The notes under the pieces were generated by a model that was not told where the DNA came from, ran no database searches, and worked only from the letters and a program-made list of their open reading frames with translations. This document shows positions 11,496 through 22,828 of a stretch of DNA of 64,000 bases, piece after piece (the stretch's first letter is position 1; the number at the start of each line of letters is the position of its first letter). Both the position numbers and the translations under genes were made by a program. Source of the DNA: Punica granatum (taxonomy: Eukaryota > Streptophyta > Magnoliopsida > Myrtales > Lythraceae); assembly GCF_007655135.1 (NCBI RefSeq), contig NC_045131.1:28938001-29002000 (forward strand), read 5' to 3'.

Positions 11496-11972
11496 CTAAT
11501 AGATTTGATGGGGGCTTAAAATGATAGTTTGTGTACTCCTGGGGAAAAAAATAAAGTTGGTATTAGATTTGTAAATAAAGAAAATCTATAGACTTGTTTA
11601 CTTTTTAAGAATTTTTCAAGAAATTTTTTTAAAAAGTAGAAAACTATTAAAAAATATATATATTTACTAGCATTACAAATTCTAGTATGGAACGTTAATT
11701 TATGTTCCATGATAGAACGCTATTTTTGTTAGTCCTTTCAATATTAAAGATAACAGTTTCGCCCATAGAACTTTCAATTTCGTCGTAAATTCATCGAGTT
11801 ACATATAAAGTCAAATAGATTTGGAGGGCAGCTTACATATCGAAATTAATGTTGATGATATAGCTATGTGGATGATGTGTCGATGATGTGGCCGAATTAT
11901 GGTGGACCGGTTTCTTTTAAAATTGGTTTATATGGTTCCCAAACCAAACCTAATTTCTACTTCAATGGCAAA

Positions 11973-12043
11973 GGGCTTTCTTCGATAAATACTTTGATTT
12001 GAATAAGGTTCTTGAATAGTCACGTCGACCGGCAATCCTCGGG
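11973..12043. repeat. Left copy of a 71-bp direct repeat flanking the ATP12 relic
   Basis: This stretch (GGGCTTTCTTCGA, GATTTGAATAA, TTGAATAG, GGCAATCCTCGGG) recurs in the same orientation at 13128-13199 with scattered substitutions. The two copies bracket the ATP12 pseudogene. What the repeat encodes, if anything, is not recognised. Confidence 0.6.
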
Positions 12044-12208
12044 ATAGCAAGTTGCAGTAGTTGGCGACACCAAAGGCAACCAAGTTGGTAGGGTTGTCGC
12101 CGCACCCTCCGACCGCCGGTGGGGGTGCATCCAATGTGATCCTCAATACCAAAATCTTTCATTTTTAGTTGTTTAAGTTTTCCCAGGCAGAGATTGGAAG
12201 AAGAGAAA

Positions 12209-13123
12209 ATGGCCACTTTCTTGATATGGAGAGCTCTCAGTTCAGTCAAAGCCCCTTAAAACCCTCTCCTGCCACCTTATTACTTTCACTGCAGCTGTCA
12301 CTGCCGCTACTGCTACTATTTAGACCCCACCATAGGCTATATTTTTTTCCTCTTTCACCTGAAACGATGACACCGATGACAAGATATACATCAAGTCTCC
12401 GAGACCCTAAATGACGACTTCCTCCTCCTCTTCCTCCAACTCCTCCACGGTTCTGCTGATGTTACTCATGATGGCATCGATTGTGGGGAAGCGATTCTAC
12501 AAGCATGTGACGAGACAAGATTGGGTAAACCGTCATGCTCGATTGCAAAACCTTAAAAACCCCATCTAAGAGGCTGCTGAAGCTTCCAACTTTGGGCCTC
12601 ACTAAAGCGATTGCTGCTAAGTGGGAGTACCAGGTCGGTCCCTACTTATCATTCAGCTGGCGGTGCCATTTATTCCATGAAATTCTGTCAGCATTTTTGG
12701 ATTTCTAGTGATTACGAGCATTAGTTTAATTAGTCGATTCAATATTGTTGCCTAAATTCAATTATGATCTTCAAACCGAGATACAAATTCTTGAGTGCCC
12801 CACTTCAAGATATAAACTTTCTCCCTAGGTTTCGAGTGACTTTGCACTGTTTATGAATTGGAGCATTGGGATTGCTTGAGCTGTATATAGATGTATGAAT
12901 ATTGTTGTGTTGGAGTTTTTGAAAATGAGATGTCCGTTTATTGTAGCCAACATATCACATCTAGTCCTTCACAGTGCCTCTTATGAAACTCTCGTGTACG
13001 GCGCTGGAGAGGGTTACACTTACCAGGCCAAAGATTATCAAGCATCTAATGAAGAAGTTTGATCAGAACTTGGTTTTCGATCATGCACCAGGCAAATTCC
13101 CAACTCCTAATTTCTTGAACTAA
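12209..13123 (+). pseudogene. Broken copy of ATP12 (F1-ATPase assembly chaperone)
   Basis: ATP12 is a mitochondrial matrix chaperone that binds the F1 alpha subunit during ATP synthase assembly. The relic starts at ATG 12209 with a presequence-like MATFLIWRALSSVKA, hits TAA at 12257, and continues in other frames. Recognisable pieces are SIVGKRFYKHVT (about 12480-12513), TVMLDCKTLKTPSKR and LPTLGLTKAIAAKWEYQ (12529-12633), then a GT donor at 12634. After an intron, SFTVPLMKLSCTALERVTL and KIIKHLMKKF, then DQNLVFDHAPGK, lie at about 12965-13096. At least two frameshifts, several stops and loss of everything after the second conserved exon show it is dead. About the last 60% of the normal protein is missing. 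Confidence 0.82.
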
Positions 13124-13127
13124 CTTT

Positions 13128-13199
13128 GGGCTTTCTTCGACAGTTACTATGATTTGAATAAATTTATTGAATAGCCACATCAACAGGCAATCCTCGGGG
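13128..13199. repeat. Right copy of the direct repeat flanking the ATP12 relic
   Basis: Matches 11973-12043 in the same orientation with substitutions. It begins directly after the last ATP12-like codons. The pair may mark a local duplication or the edges of a transposed segment. Confidence 0.6.
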
Positions 13200-13374
13200 A
13201 TGGCGACTTGGAGATTAAGCTTCACCATATCATAGAAAACATTCCCGTGCATTTTAGCAACACCTCCAGTAGCTCTGCTACTTCTGCTTCTGGCGACTTT
13301 CACTAGGTGATTTGATTTGATTTTCTCGAAGGTGAATTGCAAACTTTGCGTGGTGTTCGTTTCATATGAACTTT

Positions 13375-15348
13375 ACCTTTCTGTTAAGCAAGAAGACAGC
13401 AGTGTTTGTTGCTTTTGCGCAAAACTTCTTAAGCAACGCATTTCCATGCATTAAACACCCATAATGAAACACCTAGCCATTTCCATAATGCTCCTATTCT
13501 TCCTCTCACTCACCCCATTTTGTTGAGGATAAGAAGGAGCAGTGAATTAGTGCTCAATCCCTACAACTTCACACAATGACTGAACTACTAGTTGTGTACT
13601 ATGTGCATTATTTAACCTAAACCTTTGTATTTTTCTATTGCACTGATTCTCAACCGAATTTTTAAACTTCTCAAACACTTCAGCTACCTTAGATTTTGCT
13701 TTCAAAAAATAGATCCAACGCATTCTAGTCATATAATCCACAAAAATAAGGAAATACCTGTTGCCATTCAAGGATGCCTCAGACATTAGTCCACAAACAT
13801 CAGTATGAACCAGCTCTAACTTCTCAGCTGCTCTCCAGTTGGACCTTTTAAATGGTAATCTATTCTACTTGCTTAGGAGATAAAGATCTGCAGGTGGAAT
13901 TCTTCTCCTTATGGTTATAATGACCTAACCTCTTATACCATAGATTTGTAGCAACTTCTTCACTCAAAGCCATTTGTTCTTTCTCTATTGGATTGAAGGA
14001 AAAGCACTTATCCTTCATTGGAATCTAAAACAACTTTTGACCACCTAAATTAGTAATCATGCATAGCCTTCCTTCAAACACAACTTTATACCCCTTATCC
14101 AGCAATTGACTCACATTGAGAAGATTTTGATTAATCTCAAATATATAGAGAACATCTGTTATTACTCTAGCACTTGAATCAATCTTTATAACCACATTTC
14201 CTTTTTCTCCCACTGAGATATACTCACCATTGTTGATTCTCACTCGAGAGTGTACAATGTGATCTAACTCCTAGAACAAACTCTTATTACTTGACATGTG
14301 ATTAGTACAACCACTGCTAACCAGCCATCCATCACTTACACTAGTTGAAGTAAAGCAAGAAGCAACAAAAAGTTGCTCAACGTCCTGTCTTCTGTAGTTT
14401 GTGCTTCTCCTCCTTCCTGTTGACCATTCTTTCTACAGATCTTCTCAATGTGCCCCAGTTTGTGACATTTCCTGCATCTCACATTTGGTTTCCTCCAGCA
14501 CTTAAAAGGAGGATGGCCCTTCAATCCACAATGATGACAATGAAGAAAATTGGTATTATGCTTTCACTTACCCTTCTAATCATTTCCACTTGTACTGCCT
14601 TCCCTCCTTAGAGTCTTTCGCATTGCCCTTCTGGCTCCTTCTACAGTTCCTTTGTGTCTCATCATTCTTCCCTGCTCCTGTGCTTGTAAAGCACTCAACA
14701 ACTCTGCCAGTTTTATATCTGATAGATCCTTGTTATTTTCCAAAGAGGCTATGGTTGCCTTAAACTTCTCGGGCAGTGACACTAACAACTTCTGCATAGT
14801 TCTCTCATCTTTCATTTCAGACCCAAGTATCCTAGTGTTATTAGCTATCTCCTACAGCCTATCAGAATACTCTTTGACAGATTCTGACTCCTTCATTTGT
14901 TCTCTCTCAAATTCTCTCATGAGATTCAACACCTTCATCCCTCTGACTTTCTCATCTCCCTCATACTCTGCCTTTACGAAGTCCCAGATATCCTTGGCCG
15001 AGTCACACTCCATGATCCTAGTGAAAATGGTCTGGGACACTGCAACATACAAACATGACTTTGCCTTTGCCTTCTTGGTGGTCCTCTCCTCGTGATACTT
15101 GATATGGTTCATAGTTGGGTAGTCCTTCGTAGTCTTGCTCCACTGCTTCCCACAAGTCATTACCCTTCATGTAGGCTGCCATCTTTACAGCCCTAACCCT
15201 GGTAGTTCTCCCCATCGAACACTGGTGGTGCCATGGCAGAGAAACCACTCAAACTTGCATGTATCTTGCTATGAACTTCAATGGATGCAGGATATCAATC
15301 TCACAAGTCACTCACGGCCCCTTAAGATTTCTTAGGGTTCTGATACCA
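13375..15348 (-). mobile_element. Truncated Copia retrotransposon: gag to integrase
   Basis: Reading on the minus strand from the PBS, gag starts at ATG 15234 (MAPPVFDGENYQ) and breaks frame a few codons later. It continues through a UBN2/gag-type helical region (15160-14580). The CCHC zinc knuckle CRKCHKLGHIEKIC follows at about 14480-14430. The protease/pre-integrase region (about 14243-14025) contains LLNVSQLLDKGYKVVFEG. The integrase core (about 13786-13390) has FLIFVDYMTRMRWIYFLK, then PQQNGVSERKNRS and TNTAVFLLNRK. The sequence ends there: no reverse transcriptase, RNase H or 3' LTR is present. Several frameshifts and stops make it inactive. Gene order (integrase expected before RT) and the zinc knuckle place it in Copia. 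Confidence 0.88.
15336..15348 (-). other. Copia primer-binding site
   Basis: On the minus strand TGGTATCAGAACC lies one base inside the LTR end. It matches the usual plant Copia primer-binding site for initiator methionine tRNA (TGGTATCAGAGC) with one change. Confidence 0.8.
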
Positions 15349-15349
15349 T

Positions 15350-15660
15350 TGTTAATATAGATCCTTGTCTTACAGTGCACTAACAATTGACTCAATGAAC
15401 AAGAAGAACATATAATCGAGAAGAGAGAGCGAGGGTAAACTGAAAACTTCATTTGACAACAACTACAACTTCTGTCTTACATCCCATGTGTACAAAAAAA
15501 ATGACATAAAAGACAACAAGTAACTGCCATTACAGAGCTTGAAACTACCTAAATACACATGTCTCACCATCCTACAAAATAGGAACTTAAACAAACATAA
15601 AACAAACACATATCAAGTCTTCTATAGATCAACATGTTACCATTGATCCAATCCCCAACA
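15350..15660 (-). mobile_element. 5' LTR of the truncated Copia element
   Basis: On the minus strand the LTR begins TGTTGGGGATTGG (from 15660) and ends TTAACA at 15350, directly before the PBS, giving 311 bp with TG...CA ends. The second LTR is missing, so the left boundary rests on the TGTTGG start only. Confidence 0.65.
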
Positions 15661-15777
15661 AAAAGCAAAGTATGTGTATAATTCACTACAATTTCAAGGA
15701 AGATGATGGTCTTAATATCATCAGGAGTAGCAGCTGCTATAGTCTGCCCTTCCATCATAATTATAATAGGACCATAA

Positions 15778-16737
15778 TCCAGTGGATGGATCATCCTAAT
15801 CGAGGAGAAGGAATTTGTGATTACACTGTTTAAATCCCTTCAGCGGGTCTCGGATCCTTCTGCCATCCTTCCATCCTCTAGATACTGAGGGGATTGATTT
15901 TAACAATGGTTCCATATACAAACCCATTAAGGTGGTCTTATCAAGCCGTCCTACGGATAAGGGGGGTCGCATTATCGTTGTTTTGTTGGTGGCGCAAGTT
16001 GCCTACATTCACCTGAAACAAGGAAGCCAACAAGAGCATGAACAAGAAGAGAATGAAGGTAATGGAACCCCTGCTTGGGAACATTATGATCTACCACATG
16101 ACGAGCCATTTGATGATCTAACCTTTGTTGCCAGTGGTCGGGTTTGCTTTATCCACCATAGGAATCAAGTATCATACCTTGATTTCAGCAAATCACCACC
16201 AAAGTTTCGTAGTATTAGAATGCTGAAACGATTAACATACTTTAAACTCTATGTGATCTCCCTACTTGTGGAGTTGAGCAAAGGGGAGATCCTGCTCGTA
16301 CGGTGCCGCAAAAATGGGGGAAGTAAAATGGTGTGCTTGATTGGTAAACAGCTGGATTCACAGTTTTTGAGCTCAAGAGGATTGTGGACGAAGGCTCGGA
16401 GGAGGCCGAGCGGACTGTGATCAAGAATCTCGGGGGTGGTGACCATGTTTTGCTTTTGGGTGATAGCATAACCACTTCTTTCTATGTCCCTTCTTCTGAT
16501 CTCCCTTTCTGTGACCCTCATAGTTGTATTTGCTTTATTAATGAAATCCGTTGGGGTGAAGGGCTAGTGAATATTAGTGTCTTTGATTTCGAGAAAAACA
16601 GCTCAAGAATATTGGAGGCCATATCAGGGACAAATCCGTGGCAAATGCCAGCAAAGTGGATCGTCCCGACACTAAAAGTTTTAAGCTTCTCCTATTTGAA
16701 AAATGAGGGAGACAGTTTGTCTCATGCTGCCTTATAG
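15778..16737 (+). pseudogene. Frameshifted DUF295 (F-box-associated) gene remnant
   Basis: Three pieces in two frames read as the C-terminal DUF295 beta-propeller region typical of plant F-box proteins of unknown target. The first (from 15778) has SSGWIILIEEKEF. After a frameshift near 15860-15890, DFNNGSIYKPIKVVLSSRP and a longer stretch run to about 16375. After a second shift, FELKRIVDEGSEEAE, HVLLLGDSITTSFYV and WIVPTLKVL run to TAG 16735-16737. The N-terminal F-box is absent; the Copia LTR end lies about 120 bp upstream. Two frameshifts and the missing start argue for a pseudogene. The family call rests on GW, LSS, LLLG and related motifs. Confidence 0.7.
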
Positions 16738-18878
16738 GCAAGATTACCTAAAATATTTATAGATACAATCTCATCAGATGGATTGGCTATGTATATACCT
16801 GAAACAAAGTGAACTAGTGATCATTAGTCTATCTAGACATATTTTGTGGATATGCTTGTTTTATCTTACTCATGCATGAGGAATACAATTCATGCTTTGG
16901 CGTGCAGTCTTTCTCATCTATAGCATACTAATAATTGTTCATAATTATGTAATATACTTGATAAAAATTTAAGATCGGATTGGGAAAGAAAATCGGTGGA
17001 GTAATAGCTATGGCAAAGTATATGGTTTGTCAAACATAGTGGTTAAGTATTTGATTTTCAAATTCGCAGTACTCTCATTTCCTCTTTTAACGGTTCCTCA
17101 AAAGTAAAGCCACCAAATTTCACTTATGAATATTTATTATTTATCGCCGGTATCGGAGAACTGATTAAAAAAATGCATATATTACCTTAGAATTTAGTTG
17201 AGAGTAACTAAATATGGTTTTTCTTTTTTGGTTTGTTTAGTAAAGGAGCTTGTATGTGATTTTGAATTAAAAAAGAAAAAAAAAGAAAAAGAAAAAGAAA
17301 AGAAGAGTACAGGAGCTTGACAAAAGCCCTACCAACAATAATCGAGCCTAAATTCACTTATTGACTGCTAATATGCTTATTGTGGCACATTATATAATAT
17401 TGTACTGATAACAATAGCAACTCAATAAACCAATCAATATGTTAATAACTCCGATTAGCGTCTACCACTAGTTTATTTTTGTAAGAAATTTGTTTTTTCT
17501 TGTCTCTCTGTTTTTTCAAAATGAAAATATTTATTGTGCACTAAAAGAAAGAGGAAATCCAAAAAAAATATTATTACAGAATTTCTAAGTATCGTAGATT
17601 CGTAATAAACAAAGAAAATATAATACAAGATTTCTTCTTACCTCTATTAGGAACTTTAAAGTCAAAACATTGGGATATTTCTTCAATTCTAGCCCAGTAG
17701 GAAGATATTCTCCTTCCATTGTGTTGATTATATTTAATGGTATTAGTAAGTAAGGTCAATAATGATTTCTGAACTAGTTTGCAAGTAAGTTGGCAAGCGT
17801 AAAATGAAAGCACGCATAGTTTTTTAGGAAAAGAAGTGGTGTGTGTGTGTGTACGTAAAATATATGAAAGTACTTACTTTATCCACGACAACCTTATGAC
17901 TTGCCAAAGAGTTTCTTACCATTCATAACAAGCGGAATCTGTTAAATGGAACATGTTCATTATTCTTCCACCAAATTTCCTTCCTAAGATAGATATATGG
18001 CAACTGTTATAAATTATTAAATGGTAAATTATGCATCTAGCTTGACAATCCTAGCTCTCCACGTTTGAATAATAGCAAATTAGGAGGAAAAAGTCATTCA
18101 ACATGTGAATTTTTGTTCTGTTAGTACAATTTTCAAAAAAGTTTTGAATCACTTGAGCGTAATCTGTCAATATTCAAAATATAACTTAGGGACAACTAAG
18201 GTTGTCAGAGCTCTCAAAATCCATTTTTTATGCTTTTTTTCGTTGGATATGTTTTATGCTCTATTATCTATTTACTCAGTATGTAAGAGCTTATATACAA
18301 AATACATAACCTAACTATTTCATATGAGATAAAAAGTATGAACTCATTGATGAGGATAAAACCTAGTATCGCTAAACTATCAAAAGTACTTATGATGGTG
18401 CATTATATAATTAATACTTCGACGCCAACTCAACGATGAATTACTGGCTTAATAAGCCAATCTGGAAATAAAAAGAGTACTTTTATGAGTTTCATCAATT
18501 TATTTTATTTTAATAAGATGTTAATACTAATCTTAGAAACTTTACTGTATGAAGCATCTTCTAAAATGATTATATAGCAAAACAATGATTCTTTAAGTGG
18601 CGAGAATACAATATACTCATATAAAAAAAAGGGAAAATAATTGGCTGGAAGGGAAAAATACAATGTTTTTCGAAATATGATTTATAAAATTAAAGGGATG
18701 CACGAATGTTTTTATTCGAAGTTTAATTTTCTGAGCAGATTATGAGAGAATTAATCACAAGTTGAGAGTTTGCAAAAGATGACGTCCATAAGCATGTACT
18801 ATAAAAGAATAGTGCATTGAATACATTATTTTCACATAAATTGCACGTGATTATTAAAGTAGTTTAATAAATAAGAAT
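16738..18878. other. Gene-free AT-rich stretch
   Basis: No gene is recognised. An A-rich block with AAAAG words lies at about 17268-17305 and a short GT run at about 17837-17852. Short open frames (for example 17574-17813 minus, 18105-18314 plus) have no family features and ordinary AT-rich composition. The region near 18878 probably holds the peroxidase 3' untranslated region. Confidence 0.5.
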
Positions 18879-21401
18879 TCAATTCAATGCGTTCCCCGTA
18901 TTGACCCTTCTACAATTTTCCCTAATCTCCCCTTCCCGCCCCCTTAAGACCCCCACGCTCCCCAATTTGATCATGGCCTTGGCAAACTTCCTCCGAAACA
19001 CATGCGGCCTGTTCACATAGTCAGCTGCGATCTTCCTTGTTAGATCAGTGAATCCAAGCTCCTGGTCGAGCTGAAGGATGGCTTGCTCCTCAATGACTCC
19101 CTTGAAGAAGGAGCTGTCCAACCTGAAGGGCGTGCCTGAAGACGGGGTCATGAAGACCGTTGGGTCGGTGCTAAAATTGAAGGCCACTGGTCCTGGAGGT
19201 GGGCATTTTTTCCTTAGGGTCTGAAGGAAGGACGGGTCGATGTTCGGGTCAGGTTGGCCTGTGCCCTTGAAGTTGTACAGCCTTTCCACGAAGAACCCGC
19301 AATGGCAGAATCCTAGTGCATGTGCCCCTGGTAACAAAATATAGTAGAGAAAAAGAAATAAATCATCACATATCTGAATCAGTAGTTTGTATTTTCATTT
19401 TTTTCTGTCAAGAACACCCTGAAAATATTAATATGATGCTACATTTCTCTTCGTTTCCAACATTAGGTGGACCACGAATTATGATATAGTTAGTAAACTG
19501 TATTATATACTTGCTAACTTTACTTTTTTACTAGAGACAAGCGATGTTTCAACATAAACTTCTTTTAGTCAGTGCCACGTGGTATATCCATTATTTCAAT
19601 AGCTTCTCCTTTTAAAGTTGTACCAAAGATTGAAAAGTATATGGCTTTTAAGGTATTGCTTTGTTTTATTTATGGAATAGTATCTTCAAGTCACTCTTTA
19701 CAATTACCTATGAATAAAACAACACTTAATGAGAAATAAATAAATAAATTATGCCAATATATAACAAAAGTAAGCTTTTAAAAAAATTGCGTAGTTTATT
19801 TCATATTCATTTATACAACGTTCGCATGATTATATCCTTGATATACGAGTGAATGAATTCAGTCTTAATATTTGGCAAGTAATAATTAATGAATTACCTA
19901 GTAAAGTAGTGAGCTCCTGCAAGGTCATGTTAATCGACTGAAAGGCGTTAATGGCATCAGAAACCGAGAACGATGGTGCAGGAAGATGAACATCGCTGAT
20001 TTTCGAAACCAACCCATCTCGTCGGCCAGTGGGGAGAGCATACGCGGATCCACCGGACAAAGCAACTCCATCTCGGGTCGCAAGCGCGAGAATGTCTGCA
20101 CAGGAGACAACGCCTTTGCAGCTCTTCTCGAGTTCAGCTTTTATCTCATCGATTACCTCGAACCCTCTAAGGGTTAAATTTGGAGGAGCTTCTTTCTCTG
20201 CCACGTTTTCGCCTTTGCTGTCTAATAGAACAGAAGCGTCACATCCCTGTGAATGGATCACGAAAAATAAATTATCAGATGATTTTAATCTGATCGATTC
20301 CCTTATATTTGAGAAATCCTTCCATGTAACGAGTATATGGCATTTATAACATTTTGTCACAAGACTCAACAAAAAGTTTATTTTTTTTAAAGAGTATATT
20401 ATATCTATGCGCTGTGTGTGTAGAATAACTATTGCCTTGTTACGTACACATGTTACGTGGTTATATTTGTCCTTATGGACACATCCTAAGGTCATGAGAC
20501 GTCGGGGTTTCACCAAAAAATAAAAAGTACTTATATATTTCATAAGAAAAAGAACTTGATTGGAGGTCGTCCTTCATTTGGGACTTTTCAAGAAACATGA
20601 GATATGTTACTTGTGAAAACCTAACATCATGGGATTTAATAGTTGATGGATACATATAATTAAGCAGGCATGATTTCTTTAAAAAAAATAGAAATTAAAT
20701 TAAATTATAGCTAGAAATCTGAGACCATTGCCTGTTCAGATATATTAGAGATGCATGACCAGTCCCTGAAATAATGGCTCGCGTACACAGGCAAATCCAT
20801 AATTTAATGCTGGACTACGTACTTAGTCAACTTAATCATTTAATTAAGTCTCCATTTTCTAGAAAAGTTTGAGAAGGAGCATATCGAAGAACTATGGAAC
20901 TTAATAACATACTGTGTTAATAATTTATTAGATCATGTGAGCTCATAATACAATTCTGACAAATTTCATAGTTTAGCTCCAAATGAGTTAACCAAAGAGC
21001 CATATTGGATCCAGAGTCGAGGGTATAGCACACTAGGAATTAGTAAGAAGAGTTCGTGGGTGACTCAAGAAATCGCGTCACCAGTAATTAGTTTGACGCA
21101 TACGGGGATATGATGAAAATTTGCCATTGACTATCTCAAGATGTGCGAGAAATTATTAAGGGAAGGAGAGTTCTCTTACCCTGACGAAACAGTCGTGGAA
21201 ATGGAGCCGAAGCAGGCCAGCAGGGAGAGATGGGTCCTGGCTAACCCGCTCCTTCATGATCTTCTTCACTAGGAACTCGGCCTGTTGGCATGAGTTCCGG
21301 TAGAAGTGAACCTCCAACTGACTCGCCAGGGTCGTAGCATTCAACAAGAAAGCGACTCCAAGCAGTGCAAGAAGAGATTGAATAAGAAATTGAGCTTCCA
21401 T
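18879..21401 (-). CDS. Class III (secretory) plant peroxidase
   Basis: A secreted haem peroxidase acting in the cell wall on phenolics with hydrogen peroxide. Three exons, 21180-21401, 19898-20246 and 18879-19327, give 339 residues with GT-AG introns of 933 and 570 bp. Residues 1-27 form a signal peptide. The distal haem site is RLHFHDCF (Arg65, His69), the calcium site GCDASVLLD follows at 75, the proximal haem ligand is His193 in GAHALGF, and the TP-RLD and DQEL motifs lie in exon 3. All eight conserved cysteines are present (38, 71, 76, 117, 123, 200, 232, 329). There is one extra, Cys198, two residues before conserved Cys200. The ATG at 21401 is chosen because it gives the signal peptide at normal length. 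No disruption is seen. The exact peroxidase subgroup and substrate cannot be told. Confidence 0.93.
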
Positions 21402-22785
21402 TTGAGAGAAATGACCTAACAAATGAATCCCCTCGATCTCAGAATTGATTTTGATGGAGTTGGTAGTGACGAGAGAAATGCCCATCTCGTCATATATGTA
21501 TACATACATATATATATGTGTGTGTGTGCAGTCTTGGCCATGCACATTTTTTGATGTAAATGTAGGAAGTCTCAGGAACATTCAAAAAATTATAGATTAA
21601 TACTGTGAAATTATCGAAGCAAATTAACAGATGGCCAGCGGGGTCTTCGTCTTATTTTTCTCGCTGATAATTAATTCTCGTCGAAATAATCCCGCGGTTT
21701 GTAAGTTTTGGCTGTGAAGCTACCGGCACATGGAGCTAGCGAGGCAATTAATTAATTGTACCCAGACATATATGTAGATTACCAGCACGAAATCTGTCCA
21801 AGGAAAAAGATCTCTTCCATACTATATGGATAACTATATATTCGGCTATATGTATATATACACCATACGATCAGTAATTACCATCCAATTGTGCAAGTAT
21901 ATTATATATTTGTAGCAACTTGCAAATTGATTTATACCGCACCTAGTGGTGTTCACGTGTGCAACACGTATGATATATGTCTCTCATCACGACTATGAGT
22001 CTGAGACTGTGCACGAACTTAACGTTAGTCGTCTTTTAGCTTCGGCGATAGATTAAGGTTGCGGTTGCTTATAATTGATGAGGAACAGCTCAAATTCCTC
22101 AGTCAAGGTTCATCTTGTGAATGTTTGGAGGCGCACTAAACGGTAACGCTGATTGAAGTTTGAGAATCGCGTTTGGACTGGTCACCTTGTAGAAAAGTGT
22201 GCGTATTTATATACACCCAAATATACACTACAACAAACCTTGATTACGGAGATGGAAATTTAGATGGACTATGTCATTCTCAAATTTGGAACGGGAAACA
22301 ATGAAATAGAGATGGAATTTTCGTCTCAAATTTCTTTTTGAAGATACATGAACAGAAATGAGATCCATATCACCTGATCAAGAGTGGGAAAATTCCGTCT
22401 CTCTTGGTACTAATCACTCGGATAATTACTATAATTATTATTAATTAAAGAATTTTTATCGATTATTCCTCACCACGTCATTTGAGGTAGGCTCATATAA
22501 AATTTTCTCCTCCTACAGGGATCTGGCAGTCATTTTGAAAGATCTACTCAATGAAGAAATCAAAGAAAAAGACTAATGATAAACAATTATGTCATATGAC
22601 AATATGTAACAGGTCAACCGGCTCGAGTTCCGCGAAGAGAGTTTCAGGCTTTCAGCTAAGCTAAGGCAAATAAATAGATCGATAGCCAAGTCATTAGTCA
22701 AAGATAAGTATTTCATAGAGAAAGTCACATTAATTAGTACTACACAATGTAATTAGTACTACACAATGTGTGTGCGTGCGTGCGT
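21402..22785. other. Peroxidase upstream region; no gene
   Basis: An alternating TA/CA/TG stretch at about 21490-21530 lies about 100 bp upstream of the peroxidase start and contains several TATA-like words, so no single promoter box can be chosen. A CACTACAACAAA motif at 22226-22237 resembles the end of a CACTA transposon. A 19-bp tandem duplication (ATTAGTACTACACAATGT) precedes the G tract at about 22733-22770. No coding sequence is recognised. Confidence 0.4.

Positions 22786-22827
<42 letters not shown>
22786..22827 (+). repeat. 42-nt poly-G tract
   Basis: An uninterrupted run of 42 G residues follows a short TGTGTGCGTGCG repeat. Homopolymer G this long is rare in plant DNA and would form G-quadruplexes, but the length is also typical of an assembly or sequencing error (over-called homopolymer). 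Confidence 0.9.

Positions 22828-22828
<1 letters not shown>

Noticed and set aside
11928..12249. Two minus-strand frames at the start of the ATP12 relic
   Set aside because: They are antisense to the ATP12 presequence region and the direct repeat; no protein family fits.
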